Positions 27,661 through 36,376 are shown, numbered from the stretch's first letter. The stretch is 64,000 nt of DNA from an uncultured Marinobacter sp. (GCF_946886895.1 NZ_CAMPJO010000001.1:248001-312000); one strand, 5' to 3'. Numbers and translations are program-made. The notes: generated from the sequence alone by a model not told the origin.

Positions 27661-28671
27661 ATGGAAGACCATCCAGAACTTATTCCCACTCACCTGGTGC
27701 TGGGCTTTCTCGGCGCGGGCAAGACCACGGCCATTCGACACCTGCTGAAACAGAAACCGGAAAACGAACATTGGGCAGTGCTGGTGAATGAATTTGGAGA
27801 AGTTGGTATCGATGGTGCCTTTCTGTCCAATCAGGGGGTGGCTGTCAAGGAAGTCCCCGGCGGCTGCATGTGCTGCGTTTCCGGGCTGCCAATGCAAATT
27901 GGCCTTAACAGCCTGATCAACTTCTCTCGTCCGGATCGGCTGTTTATCGAGCCCACCGGGTTGGGCCACCCGGCCCAGGTGATCGAGACGCTGACCGGCG
28001 AGTTTTATCGGGATGTCTTGTTCCTGTCGGCATCAGTCTGCCTGGTTGACCCCCGCCGCCTGGAAGACCCGCGTGTGCTCGCCAGCCGCCAGTTCCACGA
28101 TCAGGTCGCGGTGGCGGATGTGCTGGTCGCGAGCAAGGCAGACCTTTGCACGTCGGAGCAACTGGCCCATTTCGATACCTGGGCGAACACCTGGCAACCC
28201 GCGAAACGGCGCGTCGAACACATCCGCGAAGGCCAGCTCCCGCTGACGTGGCTGACTGGCCGTTCGGATGGCCTGGCCTCACATTTCCCCGACAGTCACC
28301 ACCATCACCATGGTGAGACTCTGGCGGAGAAGCCCTCACTGGCCGATGCGCCCTGGCAGTATTACTGCAACCAGGGCGACGGCTTCACCAGTGTCGGCTG
28401 GCGGGCGCACCAGGATCTGCTGTTTGATCCGCTGGCGCTGCAAAGCCTGGCCAGTGATGCCTGCTTTGAACGCTTCAAGGGTGTGGTACGAACAACGAGG
28501 GGCTGGTGGATGCTCAATGCGGTTGATGGCGCCCTGACGCTTCTGGATACGGAACCGGCCGATGAGTCCAGACTTGAGATTATCAGCCGGAAGCTGGAGC
28601 CGACTGAGCTGGATCAGCGACTTCGCGCAACCCTGGCGAGCGCTGGTCACCACCCGACGATGGGCAGGTAA
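27661..28671 (+). CDS. COG0523/CobW-family GTP-binding metallochaperone
   Basis: A 336-residue G3E GTPase. Walker A GFLGAGKT is at residues 15-22 and the metal-binding CxCC motif (C69-M-C-C72) lies in PGGCMCC. The NEFGEVGID switch region is present, and a histidine-rich stretch DSHHHHHGE follows near residue 215. Zur-controlled members of this family help supply zinc to client proteins when zinc is scarce. No cobalamin genes are nearby, so a CobW role is unlikely. ATG at 27661 is preferred over TTG at 27649. It stands alone between the PedC-like gene and a convergent ABC operon. The Zur-like box at 27542-27556 supports the zinc assignment. Confidence 0.85.
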   Translation: MEDHPELIPTHLVLGFLGAGKTTAIRHLLKQKPENEHWAVLVNEFGEVGIDGAFLSNQGVAVKEVPGGCMCCVSGLPMQIGLNSLINFSRPDRLFIEPTGLGHPAQVIETLTGEFYRDVLFLSASVCLVDPRRLEDPRVLASRQFHDQVAVADVLVASKADLCTSEQLAHFDTWANTWQPAKRRVEHIREGQLPLTWLTGRSDGLASHFPDSHHHHHGETLAEKPSLADAPWQYYCNQGDGFTSVGWRAHQDLLFDPLALQSLASDACFERFKGVVRTTRGWWMLNAVDGALTLLDTEPADESRLEIISRKLEPTELDQRLRATLASAGHHPTMGR

Positions 28672-28713
28672 ACGCAAGGCCGCCTCTATTCGATTGATCT
28701 GTCCGTTCAGGGC

Positions 28714-29382
28714 TCAGGCAGTCAGTTCCGGCGTTCGCAATTGCCCCAGCCGTTCTTGTAGCTGGCCGGGCTCGCCAATCGCATCGTCCCATTGTAACCG
28801 GGCCGGTTTACCGTCGAGATACCAGAGGCGGTTCGCCAGGACCTCTGCGTCTGCTCCGTCATGAGTAACGCAAATCATCGCCATGCCGGGATTGGCATCG
28901 AGGATGTCGGCGATCAATGCCTTAAGCCCGCTGACCATCACCGGATCAAGGGAGGCAAACGGCTCATCCAGTAACAGCAAGTCAGGCTTCACCGCCAGGC
29001 ACCGTGCCAGGGCAGCCCGTCTCGCCATACCAAGAGACAGCTGATCTGGCAGATAGTGACCGTAACCGGTAAGACCCACCTGACCCAACAGGTTTTCCGC
29101 CTCCTGGTCGCCGGCGCCAACCAAACGGAGGTTCGCATGCAAGCTTCGCCAGGGCAGCAGACGGTGCTCCTGGAACAGGTAGCCAATCCGCACGCGTTCC
29201 CGGCCGATAATGGCAGTATCCGGTAACGATTTATCGAGGCCGGCAATGGCATTCAACAACGTGGTCTTGCCGATACCGGAAGGGCCCAGCAGGCAGATGC
29301 GGTCGCCGCGCGCCACGGTGGCGACGATTTCCCCCAGCACCGGCTGGCCAAAATCACGGCCGGCGATTCTGAGCTCAAGCAT
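28714..29382 (-). CDS. ABC transporter ATPase (nitrate/sulfonate/taurine importer type)
   Basis: A 222-residue ABC ATPase with Walker A GPSGIGKT, signature LSLGMARRAALARCL (a divergent LSGGQ) and Walker B LLLLDEPFASLDP. It is shorter than typical SsuB/TauB. The ATG at 29382 has GGAGG inside the permease gene and overlaps its end by eight bases; the upstream open frame is permease sequence. Last gene of a three-gene importer operon. Its transport substrate is unknown. Confidence 0.85.
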   Translation of the reverse strand: MLELRIAGRDFGQPVLGEIVATVARGDRICLLGPSGIGKTTLLNAIAGLDKSLPDTAIIGRERVRIGYLFQEHRLLPWRSLHANLRLVGAGDQEAENLLGQVGLTGYGHYLPDQLSLGMARRAALARCLAVKPDLLLLDEPFASLDPVMVSGLKALIADILDANPGMAMICVTHDGADAEVLANRLWYLDGKPARLQWDDAIGEPGQLQERLGQLRTPELTA

Positions 29383-30160
29383 GGGCGGCCTCCGGTTGGC
29401 GCCAACGGCTGGCGCGGCGTTCGAGGGGCTGGAGAATGGCCAGCTCAATGAGTTGAACCACAACGATAAAGGCCAGGCTGTAGGCGAGGATGGCGGCCAC
29501 GTCGAACACCTGGAAGGCCATGTGCAGCTGGAAACCGACGCCGCTGGAGCGGCCCAGCAGTTCGACCACCAGGACGATTTTCCAGATCAGCGCCAGGCCA
29601 CCCCGGGTGGCGGCCATCAGGTAGGGAAACAGTTGCGGTACCCAGACCTCGCTGAACCTCTGCCAGCGGGTGAAGTCGTAGACTGTGGCCATGTCTTCAA
29701 GCCGATAGTCCAGGCTGCGGGCCCCTTCCCGGAGGGTGACGGCAACATTGGGCACCTTGTTGATGACCACCGCCATCACCGCCGCCGTTTCCACCAGGCC
29801 AAACCAGACGTACATCAGGATGATGGTGACCAGGGCCGGCAGATTGAGCAGCAGTACCAGCAGGGGGTCAAACAGGGCATTGCTCAGGGCAGACCGGCCC
29901 ATGGTCAGGCCGATGGCGGTGCCCAGGGTCATGGCCAGGAAGAAGGCGATCAGGACGCGCCTCAGGGTGGCCCCCAGATGATGCCAGAGTTCGCCGCTGG
30001 CGGCCTCCTGCAGCAGGGTATGGAGCACGGCCACCGGGGTCGGTAGCAACGGCGACTGCAGTCCCCAGGCGATGACGGCCCAGAGCATCAGGATGGCGGG
30101 CAACACCACCCAGTAACTCCAGACCGGCGGGCGGCCCAGCCCGGCGCTGGCCGGATTCAC
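29375..30160 (-). CDS. ABC transporter permease (SsuC/TauC type)
   Basis: Inner-membrane permease of 261 residues with about six hydrophobic segments. The cytoplasmic EAA-like loop lies near EGARSLDYRLEDMATVYDFTRWQRFSEVWVP, slightly divergent from the usual EAA...G. GTG start overlaps the stop of the binding-protein gene as GTGA, so the three genes are coupled. The family imports sulfonates, nitrate, taurine or thiamine precursors; nothing here identifies the substrate. Confidence 0.85.
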   Translation of the reverse strand: MNPASAGLGRPPVWSYWVVLPAILMLWAVIAWGLQSPLLPTPVAVLHTLLQEAASGELWHHLGATLRRVLIAFFLAMTLGTAIGLTMGRSALSNALFDPLLVLLLNLPALVTIILMYVWFGLVETAAVMAVVINKVPNVAVTLREGARSLDYRLEDMATVYDFTRWQRFSEVWVPQLFPYLMAATRGGLALIWKIVLVVELLGRSSGVGFQLHMAFQVFDVAAILAYSLAFIVVVQLIELAILQPLERRASRWRQPEAAHA

Positions 30161-31149
30161 GGCGGGCTCCGGTAGAACAGGGCCGTGGGCATGACCTGCT
30201 TCGGACCGGTACCGGTCAATGCCAGCAACCGTTGCAGGTCGGCCAGGCGCCGGTCGGTCAGGGGCATCGGCGTACCGGCGATGAATCCGGCTCGCAGGGC
30301 ATCGAATACACCGGGGGGCGGATCGCCCATCAGCGGTCGCAGGCGCTGCCAGTGCGAGGGCCGGGCCGCCAGTTCGGCCTTTGCGGCTGAGAGGGATCGT
30401 GCGAAGCGGTCAATCAGTGGTTTATGTTCCTGCGCCCAGGGCATCGGAAACACATAACCAAGTACCGGCAGGTTCCTGTCCAGCGCCAGCGCCGCCAACA
30501 GATCGGCCATGCCAAAGGCCGACCGCCAGTCGCCCTCGCCCTTGAGCCGGGCCGCAAAGTGCCAGTAGGTGACAATGGCATCGAGCTGGCCCCGTTTCAG
30601 CGCCTGGCTGAGCAGTGGCGGCGCGGCGTACTGGACCTGCGTGGACGCGGCGAGTTCGATCCCCTGGCCGGCTGCCACTTGCTGCAACAGCACCCAGCCT
30701 TTGCTGTCCGGCCCGCCGGCAACGCCGATCCGCAATCCCTTCAGATCCGCCACGTCGTCGACCGGGGACGAGCCTGCCACGATAATATCGCCGATCTGCG
30801 AGGAAAACGGCACGTAGAGATAAGGGCTTCCCGCGTCGAACCGGGCCTGGACCCAGAGCAGGTCGGCCACGGCGCCGTTGACCGAGCCGCTGGTGACCGC
30901 CAGGTGCGACGCTGGCAGGTTGGCGACCGGGATCAGTTTCAGGTGATAGCCGTTTTTCCGATCCAGTTGCCGGTGCCTCAGATGATCCAGTTCCCAATGG
31001 GCGGTACCAAACTGCAACACACTGACCGACAGGGTCGGCAGCGAGTCGTGCCGGCCAGCGGCAACGGCTGGCGTCAGTGGCACAAGACACAGGAGTAGCA
31101 GAGCGGCCAGCGCCCCGCGCAGGGGTTGAGGTGGTGGTTGTCGGTTCAT
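30157..31149 (-). CDS. ABC transporter substrate-binding protein (SsuA/NMT1-like)
   Basis: Exported 330-residue binding protein with a signal peptide (ALAALLLLCLVPLTPAVAA). Its SsuA/TauA/NMT1-like fold includes LSVSVLQFGTAHWELDHL, the GSVNGAVADLLW pocket segment and DLKGLRIGVAGGPDSKGW. It starts at ATG 31149; a longer frame runs back into the response-regulator gene but has no ribosome site. It is divergent from that regulator across 133 bases and has the CCAAAGTACTAT motif 35-46 bases before its start. That suggests it is co-regulated with the alcohol genes. Confidence 0.82.
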   Translation of the reverse strand: MNRQPPPQPLRGALAALLLLCLVPLTPAVAAGRHDSLPTLSVSVLQFGTAHWELDHLRHRQLDRKNGYHLKLIPVANLPASHLAVTSGSVNGAVADLLWVQARFDAGSPYLYVPFSSQIGDIIVAGSSPVDDVADLKGLRIGVAGGPDSKGWVLLQQVAAGQGIELAASTQVQYAAPPLLSQALKRGQLDAIVTYWHFAARLKGEGDWRSAFGMADLLAALALDRNLPVLGYVFPMPWAQEHKPLIDRFARSLSAAKAELAARPSHWQRLRPLMGDPPPGVFDALRAGFIAGTPMPLTDRRLADLQRLLALTGTGPKQVMPTALFYRSPP

Positions 31150-31183
31150 GGATCCACCATACGAACCCCGGAGGCGCACAAGA

Positions 31184-31195
31184 ATAGTACTTTGG
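31184..31195 (-). promoter_or_regulatory. Recurrent motif between the second ABC importer and the response regulator (copy 3)
   Basis: In the importer direction the site reads CCAAAGTACTAT, preceded by an A-run and CAGGCA. It shares 11 of 12 bases with the copy before pqqA. It lies 35-46 bases before the binding-protein start and about 88 bases before the divergent regulator start, so it could serve both. Confidence 0.4.
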
Positions 31196-31282
31196 TGCCT
31201 GTTTTTTGGTGCGATGGTCGCATTCAACCCGGGTCCGGTATCGCGTGTAATGAAATCATCACAATAATAATCGGAGGCCGAC

Positions 31283-32122
31283 ATGATGACCGAGCCCAAT
31301 GCCGCACTCTCTAACGCATTCTCTAACGCACTCTCTGCCAAAAACAGCTATCCTGCTTCCGAAAGCAGCTATCATGCTTCCGACAACCACGACCATGAAC
31401 CGGAAGCCATGCCCGACACTGACGCCACACAGGCAGAGACTTTCATGGAGCCGGCCTACAAGATCCTGATCGCTGACGACCACCCGCTGTTCCGGGAGGC
31501 TATCAGCAGCGTGATTGCCTCCGGCTTCGGGGGCAGCGAGATCATCGAAACCGCCGACCTGGACAGCGCCCTGGAGATCACCCGCAACAACGACGATCTG
31601 GACCTGATCCTGCTGGATCTCAACATGCCCGGTATGCACGGGCTCAATGGCCTGATCACCCTGCGCAATGAGGCGCCGACCATTCCCGTGGTGATTGTCT
31701 CCGCCGAAGAAGACAAGCAGGTGGTACTCCAGGCCATCACCTACGGCGCGGTGGGCTTCATCACCAAATCGTCCCCCCGGGCGCAGATGACCGACGCTAT
31801 CCAGCAGATTCTCAACGGCAACGTGTATCTGCCCTCGGACATCATCCGTACCGGCAAGGAAAGCAATACCCGACGCAGCCGCCATGACGACAACCCGATC
31901 TCACCAGAACTGCTGAACTCCCTCACCCGCCGGCAGTTGCTGGTGCTGGAGCGCATGTCCAAGGGGGAGTCCAACAAGCAGATCGCCTACAACCTGAACA
32001 TCGCCGAGACCACGGTGAAGGCCCATGTCTCCGCGATTCTCCGCAAACTCGGGGTGCACAACCGGGTGCAGGCCATACTCTCGGCCAGCGATGTGGACTT
32101 CAGTCAGTACCTGAAACGCTGA
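31283..32122 (+). CDS. LuxR-family response regulator, ErbR/AgmR/PedR type, with repeat-containing N-terminal extension
   Basis: A 279-residue transcription regulator. The receiver domain spans about 58-175, with acidic pair D65-D66 and phosphoacceptor D112 in [10 protein letters not shown]. The LuxR-type helix-turn-helix is at about 210-275 ([26 protein letters not shown], then [16 protein letters not shown]). Homologues AgmR/ErbR/PedR activate PQQ alcohol dehydrogenase genes. Unusually, about 55 residues of low-complexity sequence precede the receiver, encoded partly by short tandem repeats. ATG at 31283 has a strong GGAGG, so the extension is probably made; ATG at 31445 would give a conventional protein. 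No kinase is adjacent; ErcS- and ErcS'-like kinases in this window are candidate partners. Confidence 0.87.
   Translation: MMTEPNAALSNAFSNALSAKNSYPASESSYHASDNHDHEPEAMPDTDATQAETFMEPAYKILIADDHPLFREAISSVIASGFGGSEIIETADLDSALEITRNNDDLDLILLDLNMPGMHGLNGLITLRNEAPTIPVVIVSAEEDKQVVLQAITYGAVGFITKSSPRAQMTDAIQQILNGNVYLPSDIIRTGKESNTRRSRHDDNPISPELLNSLTRRQLLVLERMSKGESNKQIAYNLNIAETTVKAHVSAILRKLGVHNRVQAILSASDVDFSQYLKR
31304..31384 (+). repeat. In-frame short tandem repeats in the regulator gene
   Basis: Two repeat arrays inside the 5' part of the response-regulator gene. Three 12-base units at 31304-31339 (GCACTCTCTAAC, GCATTCTCTAAC, GCACTCTCTGCC) encode [12 protein letters not shown]. Two 21-base units at 31343-31384 encode NSYPASE and SSYHASD. 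Unit lengths are multiples of three, so changes in copy number would keep the frame. Confidence 0.85.
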
Positions 32123-32151
32123 CCGGTAAGTTGTCAGTGGCAGGATCCACG

Positions 32152-33018
32152 TTAGTTCAGCAGGCGGATCAGCTCGGGAACGGACACACCCTGATCGTCA
32201 ACTGACGCGTAGAGGTCGCCAACCGCATCGGCGATGCCCTGTGCGCTTCCAAGGTCCTGAACCATGGTCCGGTAATAACCTATGTCCTTGTTGGCGTTGG
32301 CGACGCTGAACCGGAAACCGGACGGGTCATCACGCTCAATGTAGGGGCGCAGTCGCTCCAGAATCACCCCGCCGCCACCGCCGTTGCCCAGAACCTCCAG
32401 CAGCGAGCCGTCATCAATTCCCGCCCGGCGCGACGCGACCACGGCTTCCGCCAGTACGGCGGTGAAGCCCAGAGAGACAAAATTGTGCAGGAGTTTCAGC
32501 GTATGGCCTGCCCCCACGTCGCCGGCATGAGTGATCGTCTCCGCGAAACTCTCCAGTACCGGCAACATGTTGGCAAACAGCGCCTCGGGAGCGCCCACGA
32601 TCAGATTCAGTCGCCCTTCCTCCGCTTCTTTCGGCGTGCGCGTCATGGCGGCATCCATGAATCGTCCCCCGGCTTCGGTCACGCGTCTGGCAACGTCCGA
32701 CGTCGAACCAGGCAGGGCCGTGGAACAGTCGATCACTACAGTGCCGGGTCTCAGCCCTTCCAGTACGCCGCCGGCGTCGAAAAGTACGGCATTTACCTGA
32801 GGCGATCCGGTTACACAGAGGATCACAACGTCGGCGTTTCGGGCCACGTCGCGACCACTCTCCAAGGGCGTGGCGCCGTCCGACAGCAGGTCATCAACGG
32901 GTTGATTACCGGGATGATTCAGAAACCCCAGGTGATGACCGGAACGCAGCAGGCTCCGGGCTATGCCATGGCCCATCAGGCCGACGCCGATAAGGCCAAC
33001 GCGATACGTCTGTGACAT
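32152..33018 (-). CDS. NAD(P)-dependent beta-hydroxyacid dehydrogenase
   Basis: A 288-residue enzyme of the 3-hydroxyisobutyrate/tartronate-semialdehyde reductase family. The Rossmann motif GLIGVGLMGHG is at the N-terminus, the substrate loop DAAMTRTPKEAEEG stands in place of the commoner DAPVSGG, and the catalytic Lys is in GAGHTLKLLHNF. It is the last gene of the tetronate operon and a paralogue of LtnD at the operon's other end; the altered substrate loop suggests another hydroxyacid. ATG at 33018 matches the family N-terminus, and the frame's upstream part is not homologous. Confidence 0.85.
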   Translation of the reverse strand: MSQTYRVGLIGVGLMGHGIARSLLRSGHHLGFLNHPGNQPVDDLLSDGATPLESGRDVARNADVVILCVTGSPQVNAVLFDAGGVLEGLRPGTVVIDCSTALPGSTSDVARRVTEAGGRFMDAAMTRTPKEAEEGRLNLIVGAPEALFANMLPVLESFAETITHAGDVGAGHTLKLLHNFVSLGFTAVLAEAVVASRRAGIDDGSLLEVLGNGGGGGVILERLRPYIERDDPSGFRFSVANANKDIGYYRTMVQDLGSAQGIADAVGDLYASVDDQGVSVPELIRLLN

Positions 33019-33050
33019 CTCATTACTCCCCCAGGCAGATTGGTTGATCG

Positions 33051-34499
33051 CTATCCATGCCGAATGGCGACGGTCTTGATGCGGGTAAAGCTGCGCAGGC
33101 CCTCGAAGCCCTTTTCGCGGCCGTGTCCGGAGCGCCCTACGCCACCAAACGGCAGTTCGATGCCCCCGGCGGCACCATAGTTGTTGACGAATACCTGGCC
33201 ACTTCGAATCTGTTTTGCCAGCCGCCATTGTCGCCCTCCGTCCGCGGTCCACACGCCCGCACACAGGCCGAATGCCGTCGCATTGGCCTGGGCCAGCGCC
33301 TCGGATTCCCCGGTAAAGCGCTGCACCACCAGAACCGGCCCGAACAGTTCTTCCCGCAGCACCTCATGGCCATCCGGAATATCCGTCAGTATCTGAGGCA
33401 CGACAAAGTGGCCGCCCGCCGATGCAGTCTCCGCCAGATAACCTTTGGCCAGCACCCGGACCCCATCGGCGCGCGCTGCCGCCAGTCTTGATTCAAGCAC
33501 CGACTTCTGCCGGGCGTTAATCAACGGCCCACAATCGGCATCGGCCTCACCGGCGTCGCAACGAAGGGCAGAAAAACGGGCCGCGAGGCGGTCAAGGAAG
33601 GTCTCCGCCACGGCCTCCTGAATCAGCAGGCGACTGCCGGCGGAGCAGGTCTGGCCGGCGTTCTGGACAATACCTCGGACAACCGCATCGAGCGCCGCAT
33701 CGAGATCGGCATCAGCAAAAACGATCTGGGGAGACTTGCCCCCCAGCTCCATGGTGACCGGCACGTGATGCCGGGCCGCGGCCTGTGCCACAAGCGTGCC
33801 GGTCTCCGGCGAACCGGTGAAGGACAGATGATGTATGCCGGGATGGGCCGCCAGCGCAGCACCCGCCTCGCGGCCCAGGCCGGGGAGCACATTGAGCACG
33901 CCGGCCGGAAGGTCGCAGCCATGGGCTAATTCCGCCAGCCGCAGCACACTCAGGCAGGCGTCTTCCGCCGGCTTGAGCACTATGGTGTTGCCCGCTGCCA
34001 ACGCTGCCGCCACGCAACGCCCGAAGATCTGGGCCGGGTAGTTCCAGGGAATGATCTGGCCACAGACACCATAGGGCTCCCGCAGTGTCATCGCCGCAAA
34101 CCCGCCCTCGAAAGGAAGGGTCTCGCCGTGCAGCTTGTCAGCCGCGCCACCATAGAAACGAAAGTAACGCGCACACGCACCGATGTCCCCACGTGCCTGG
34201 GACATGGGCTTGCCTGTGTCGGCGCACTCCAGGGCCGCGAGCCGGTCGACATCGTTTTCGATCACGTCCGCAAAGGCCAGGAGCCACTCACCACGCCGGC
34301 GAGCGGTCCATTCCGACCAGCCGGAAAACGCCTGTTCCGCTGCCCGCACGGCCGCATCAACCTCGCCCGCGCCACAGCGCGCAATCTGGCTGATGGGCTC
34401 GCCATGTGAGGGCCCCTCGACTTCCAGGGTCGTCCGGGTGGCAATCCACTCTCCGCCGATCAGGGCCCGGTCTGATGGCCTATCCGGTAGCATGGGCAT
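33051..34499 (-). CDS. Aldehyde dehydrogenase (NAD(P)-dependent)
   Basis: A 482-residue aldehyde dehydrogenase of the betaine-aldehyde/hydroxyaldehyde group. It has IIPWNYPAQIFG, FTGSPETG, MELGGKSPQIVF and the catalytic cysteine in VQNAGQTCSAGSR. It lies in the TRAP-tetronate operon, 23 bases after dctM and 32 bases before the beta-hydroxyacid dehydrogenase. It may oxidise an aldehyde such as a tetrose or glycolaldehyde into the pathway; the substrate is inferred from context only. Start ATG at 34499 follows AAAGGAAA. Confidence 0.88.
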   Translation of the reverse strand: MPMLPDRPSDRALIGGEWIATRTTLEVEGPSHGEPISQIARCGAGEVDAAVRAAEQAFSGWSEWTARRRGEWLLAFADVIENDVDRLAALECADTGKPMSQARGDIGACARYFRFYGGAADKLHGETLPFEGGFAAMTLREPYGVCGQIIPWNYPAQIFGRCVAAALAAGNTIVLKPAEDACLSVLRLAELAHGCDLPAGVLNVLPGLGREAGAALAAHPGIHHLSFTGSPETGTLVAQAAARHHVPVTMELGGKSPQIVFADADLDAALDAVVRGIVQNAGQTCSAGSRLLIQEAVAETFLDRLAARFSALRCDAGEADADCGPLINARQKSVLESRLAAARADGVRVLAKGYLAETASAGGHFVVPQILTDIPDGHEVLREELFGPVLVVQRFTGESEALAQANATAFGLCAGVWTADGGRQWRLAKQIRSGQVFVNNYGAAGGIELPFGGVGRSGHGREKGFEGLRSFTRIKTVAIRHG

Positions 34500-34522
34500 A
34501 GGGCATTTCCTTTCATAAGCAA

Positions 34523-35797
34523 TCAATAGAGCAGGTCCACCAGCCCAAGGGATATCCAGGGCATATACGTGATGGCAATAAGGCACGCCAGTACAACCAG
34601 CACGAATCGCATCAACCAGGGTAAAAGCTGATCAATCGACAGTTTTGCCACCGCGCAGGCCGCAAACAGGTTGACGCCCAGCGGCGGCGTGAACATGCCC
34701 AGCGCCAGATTCACCACAACAATCAGGCCGAAATGAACCGGGTCGATACCGTACTGGATCGCGATTGGTGTAAAAATCGGCGCCAGCACCAGAATGGCGG
34801 CTGAGGTTTCAATAAACATTCCGACGATCAGCAGCATCACGTTGACCGCAAGCAGGAAGCTGATCGGGCTGTCGAATATGCGTGTCACCCAGGCGGCCAC
34901 TTCCCCCGGCAATCCCGAGCGGCTGATCAGAAAGCTGAACAGCGCCGCTGCCGCTATGATCAGCATCACCGCCGCTGTCGAAATCACGCTTTCCCGGAAG
35001 ATCGGGAACAGCTCCGACAGGGGCAGCTCGCGATAGACCAGGCCTCCGACAATCAGCGCGTAGACCACCGCCACGGCTGATGCTTCCGTCGGTGTAAAGA
35101 CACCGCCGTAGATGCCGCCAATAACCACCACGGGCATCAACAAGGCCGCCCAGGCCCGTTTGAACGCGGTCGGAAAATCGTGACGATCCTCCCGGTCCCG
35201 CAACCCATAACCGCGTTTCTTGCAGAACAGGAAAAGAAACAGCAACAAGGCACCACCAATCAGCAGCCCCGGGCCAATACCGGCAATGAAGAGCTTGCCA
35301 ATGGAGGTATCGGTGCTCACCCCATAGAGAATCAGGGGAATGGACGGCGGAATCAGAACGCCCAGCTCCGCCGACGAGGCCTGGATCGAGGCCGCCAGCG
35401 GGCGCGGGTAGTCATGCTTTACCATCGCCGGGATCAGGATAGAGCCGATCGCAAAGGTGGTGGCGACACTGGACCCCGAGACCGCAGCGAACATCATGCA
35501 GGTCAGGACACAGGTCATGGCCAGGCCACCCTGCATCCCGCCGACCATGGATTTGGCAAGATCCACCAGCCTCCGGGAAATGCCGCCCGCCGACATCAGG
35601 TTGCCCGCCAGAATAAAGAACGGGATCGCCATCAGCGGAAAACTGTCGATGCCGACGAACATTTGCTGGGGCACCAGCAACAATGGCAGGCGGGAAAAGA
35701 ATTCAATGCCGATAATGGAAGCCAGCACGATAGAAATGGCAATGGGGACGCCCAGACTGAACAGGATGATGAGCGAAAGTCCGATGGCAGCGTTCAT
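34523..35797 (-). CDS. TRAP transporter large permease DctM
   Basis: A 424-residue inner-membrane protein with about a dozen hydrophobic segments and DctM blocks such as PLMAIPFFILAGNLMSAGG, the SGSSVATTFAIGSI segment and PPLGVNLFAACAVA. It is the Na+-driven translocating subunit of a tripartite uptake system for an organic acid. ATG overlaps the dctQ stop as ATGA. The gene context predicts C4 sugar acids (threonate, erythronate) as cargo. Confidence 0.93.
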   Translation of the reverse strand: MNAAIGLSLIILFSLGVPIAISIVLASIIGIEFFSRLPLLLVPQQMFVGIDSFPLMAIPFFILAGNLMSAGGISRRLVDLAKSMVGGMQGGLAMTCVLTCMMFAAVSGSSVATTFAIGSILIPAMVKHDYPRPLAASIQASSAELGVLIPPSIPLILYGVSTDTSIGKLFIAGIGPGLLIGGALLLFLFLFCKKRGYGLRDREDRHDFPTAFKRAWAALLMPVVVIGGIYGGVFTPTEASAVAVVYALIVGGLVYRELPLSELFPIFRESVISTAAVMLIIAAAALFSFLISRSGLPGEVAAWVTRIFDSPISFLLAVNVMLLIVGMFIETSAAILVLAPIFTPIAIQYGIDPVHFGLIVVVNLALGMFTPPLGVNLFAACAVAKLSIDQLLPWLMRFVLVVLACLIAITYMPWISLGLVDLLY

Positions 35798-36318
35798 GCG
35801 TGCTCCCCCTCATGAACAGGGCCAATGGACTCCTGACCCTGAATCTGTGCAGCCAGGCGCGTAACCACCGCAATCAGGGCGAAACCCGCTCCTACCGGCA
35901 TCGCGGCATAGGCCCAGGAAATCGAAATACCGAGCCCGGAGAGCATCTGCGACTGCACACGAAGCGTCATCAAGGTCCCGAAGTAAACCAGCACCATCAG
36001 AACCAGCGCACAACAGCTCGCGATCAGCAGTTCAACCCACACAAGACGCCGGCCAGGGACCAGCTTGTAGATCACCTCCACCGACATCATGAACCCACCC
36101 CGGAAGCCCGGAGCGGCACCGAGAAAAACACACCAGATCATCGTGGACCGGGAAATCACCTCGGACCAGGTCGATGGCGCATCAAAGACAAATCGCGTGA
36201 GTACCTGATAGAAACCAAGGGTCACAGAAATCGCCAGCATCACGATGGCACCCATCAGGGCCAACCGGGTTGTCTGGCGTTCAATGCCATAAAGAAGTTG
36301 CAGCATCGTGGCCACCAT
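35794..36318 (-). CDS. TRAP transporter small permease DctQ
   Basis: A 174-residue, four-helix membrane protein of the DctQ type, with the family segment TWSEVISRSTMIWCVFLGAAPGFR. It bridges the periplasmic binding protein and DctM. ATG at 36318 or four codons later. Located 58 bases after dctP and overlapping dctM. Confidence 0.9.
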   Translation of the reverse strand: MVATMLQLLYGIERQTTRLALMGAIVMLAISVTLGFYQVLTRFVFDAPSTWSEVISRSTMIWCVFLGAAPGFRGGFMMSVEVIYKLVPGRRLVWVELLIASCCALVLMVLVYFGTLMTLRVQSQMLSGLGISISWAYAAMPVGAGFALIAVVTRLAAQIQGQESIGPVHEGEHA

Positions 36319-36376
36319 TCAGAAATCGATCCCGGCACCCCCTGGATGGGCAGTGCCGGGTTATTGGATTGGTGGT

